6,366 bases of DNA from NCBI GenBank assembly GCA_013791675.1, contig VMTI01000144.1, forward strand, positions 1 to 6,366, given 5' to 3'. The position numbers and the translations under genes were made by a program. This DNA is from a bacterium. Its GTDB lineage: Bacteria; CG03. Positions 5,933-6,366 of this stretch are shown here, piece after piece. Each line of letters opens with the position of its first letter. Position 1 is the first letter of the stretch. Under the pieces are notes generated by a model, which was not told where the DNA came from, did no database searches, and saw only the letters and a program-made list of their open reading frames with translations.

Positions 5933-6236
5933 TTTTCAAACTCCTGTTATTTTTTCCGCTAAGTGAAAGCAAAGCTATATCACGGGACAAATTAAAATAC
6001 GCGGCCAAACGCACTCCTGCCGTCTTTTTTTTAGCGTCCGATATTAACTCCTGTTTAAGACGGTTCCTTAAGAGAGCGCCGTTTTTCTCTCTTGTCCACC
6101 GTATTTTCGCGGCCTTCCGAGCGCTTGCCGATTTTTCTTCATCTGTCAGATTTTCCGCGCGGGCATGGCCGCCGCGGCTTCCGAGAGCGCGCGCTATAGC
6201 GCTGAAATTATTACTTGGTTTTATGTGTGTTTCCAT
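5922..6236 (-). CDS. small basic protein with GG-x-ARA / ARKAA-x-x-RW motif, candidate antitoxin or regulator
   Basis: 104 residues, rich in Arg and Lys. The conserved-looking block is LGSRGGHARAENLTDEEK (18-35) followed by SARKAAKIRW (38-47). I know this pattern from many small uncharacterised bacterial proteins, and it loosely resembles the KGG/con-10 stress-protein repeat, but I cannot assign a function. A second segment VRLAAYFNLSRDIALLSLSG (75-94) is a possible helical partner-binding region. There is no signal peptide or membrane segment. The gene is first in the unit, overlaps the nucleotidyltransferase by 11 bases, and stands behind a perfect-consensus promoter containing a palindrome. 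That layout is typical of self-regulated antitoxin genes. The ATG at 6236 has no Shine-Dalgarno and lies 6 bases from the -10, so the mRNA is probably leaderless. No alternative start is seen before the motif. Confidence 0.75.
   Translation of the reverse strand: METHIKPSNNFSAIARALGSRGGHARAENLTDEEKSASARKAAKIRWTREKNGALLRNRLKQELISDAKKKTAGVRLAAYFNLSRDIALLSLSGKNNRSLKIAR
5941..5945 (-). promoter_or_regulatory. ribosome binding site for the TTG start at 5932
   Basis: AGGAG lies inside the 3' end of the upstream small gene, 8 bases before TTG. This spacing supports the TTG start over the internal ATG 12 codons later, and means ribosomes finishing the small gene arrive next to the start of the nucleotidyltransferase. 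Confidence 0.65.
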
Positions 6237-6242
6237 ATTACT

Positions 6243-6271
6243 ATTATATGCGTAGCGCTACGCATTGTCAA
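6243..6271 (-). promoter_or_regulatory. perfect-consensus sigma70 promoter of the small-protein/nucleotidyltransferase unit
   Basis: TTGACA (6271-6266) and TATAAT (6248-6243) both match consensus at 6 of 6 with the ideal 17-bp spacer. Only 6 bases separate the -10 from the ATG at 6236, so the expected start of transcription falls on or beside the A of the ATG. Such a strong promoter usually needs repression; the palindrome in its spacer is the obvious candidate site. Confidence 0.88.
6248..6265. promoter_or_regulatory. 18-bp perfect palindromic operator in the promoter spacer
   Basis: ATGCGTAGCGCTACGCAT is its own reverse complement over all 18 bp. It occupies the whole 17-bp spacer plus the first base of the -10. 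A dimeric protein bound here would block RNA polymerase, as in many autoregulated toxin-antitoxin promoters. The bound protein is not known; the basic product of the gene directly downstream is the simplest guess. Confidence 0.75.
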
Positions 6272-6272
6272 G

Positions 6273-6306
6273 TATCATTGTGTCCGGTCAGGCGTGACGA
6301 ATGATA
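6273..6306. repeat. inverted repeat TATCATT/AATGATA just upstream of the -35
   Basis: Perfect 7-bp arms TATCATT (6273-6279) and AATGATA (6300-6306) flank 20 bases that include a smaller GTCA/TGAC repeat (6287-6290, 6295-6298). The left arm begins 2 bp from the -35 hexamer. It may be a second regulator site or chance; 7-bp arms are not rare. The remaining bases to 6366 are A-rich on the plus strand, with no gene that I can support. Confidence 0.35.
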
Positions 6307-6366
6307 TTTATCAAAAGCGGCAAAAAAGATTAGATTCGGCTAAAAACCGGAAAGAGCAAAAAAAGA

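Noticed and set aside
6307..6366. Short open frame entering from the right edge on the minus strand
   Set aside because: Fewer than 20 codons are visible, the region is A/T-run rich, and no motif or start can be judged.

Overview
The window looks like chromosomal DNA from a bacterium: AGGAG-type ribosome binding sites, sigma70-like promoters, TGA used as a stop, and a bacterial tRNA-Phe. Phylum cannot be fixed from the sequence. The gene set and the mixed base composition would fit an uncultured Gram-negative-like lineage such as Elusimicrobiota or Omnitrophota, but that is a weak guess.

Left half (1-2832, minus strand). This is one tightly packed housekeeping transcription unit. It reads tRNA-Phe, a DUF116-type cysteine-rich protein, miaA (tRNA A37 dimethylallyltransferase), aroQ (type II 3-dehydroquinate dehydratase), and an M24 Xaa-Pro peptidase cut off by the left edge. 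DUF116/miaA and aroQ/peptidase each share a 4-base ATGA overlap. The tRNA at the head has the A36-A37-A38 signature that MiaA recognises, so a likely MiaA substrate and MiaA share one transcript.

Middle (2858-4006, plus strand). A divergent, near-consensus promoter drives a stand-alone FMN-dependent nitronate monooxygenase / FabK-like enzyme with a cysteine-rich tail.

Right half (4057-6366, minus strand). This looks like an accessory module. A promoter with perfect -35 and -10 hexamers and a 17-bp spacer, almost wholly made of an 18-bp perfect palindrome, sits so close to the first ATG that the mRNA should be leaderless. It drives a small basic protein with a GG-x-ARA / ARKAA-x-x-RW motif. 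That gene overlaps by 11 bases a nucleotidyltransferase-fold gene that starts at TTG. The arrangement resembles a toxin-antitoxin or AbiE/MenT-like pair, but the small partner is not the usual winged-helix antitoxin. Next comes a 157-bp gap holding six YTGCA boxes, all in an exact 10-bp phase. Last is an AT-rich Fic-domain (AMPylase) gene with an N-terminal auto-inhibitory motif and a C-terminal winged helix. Two NMP-transferring enzymes in tandem, each with an unusual regulatory region, are the most interesting part of the window. A link between them is inference only.
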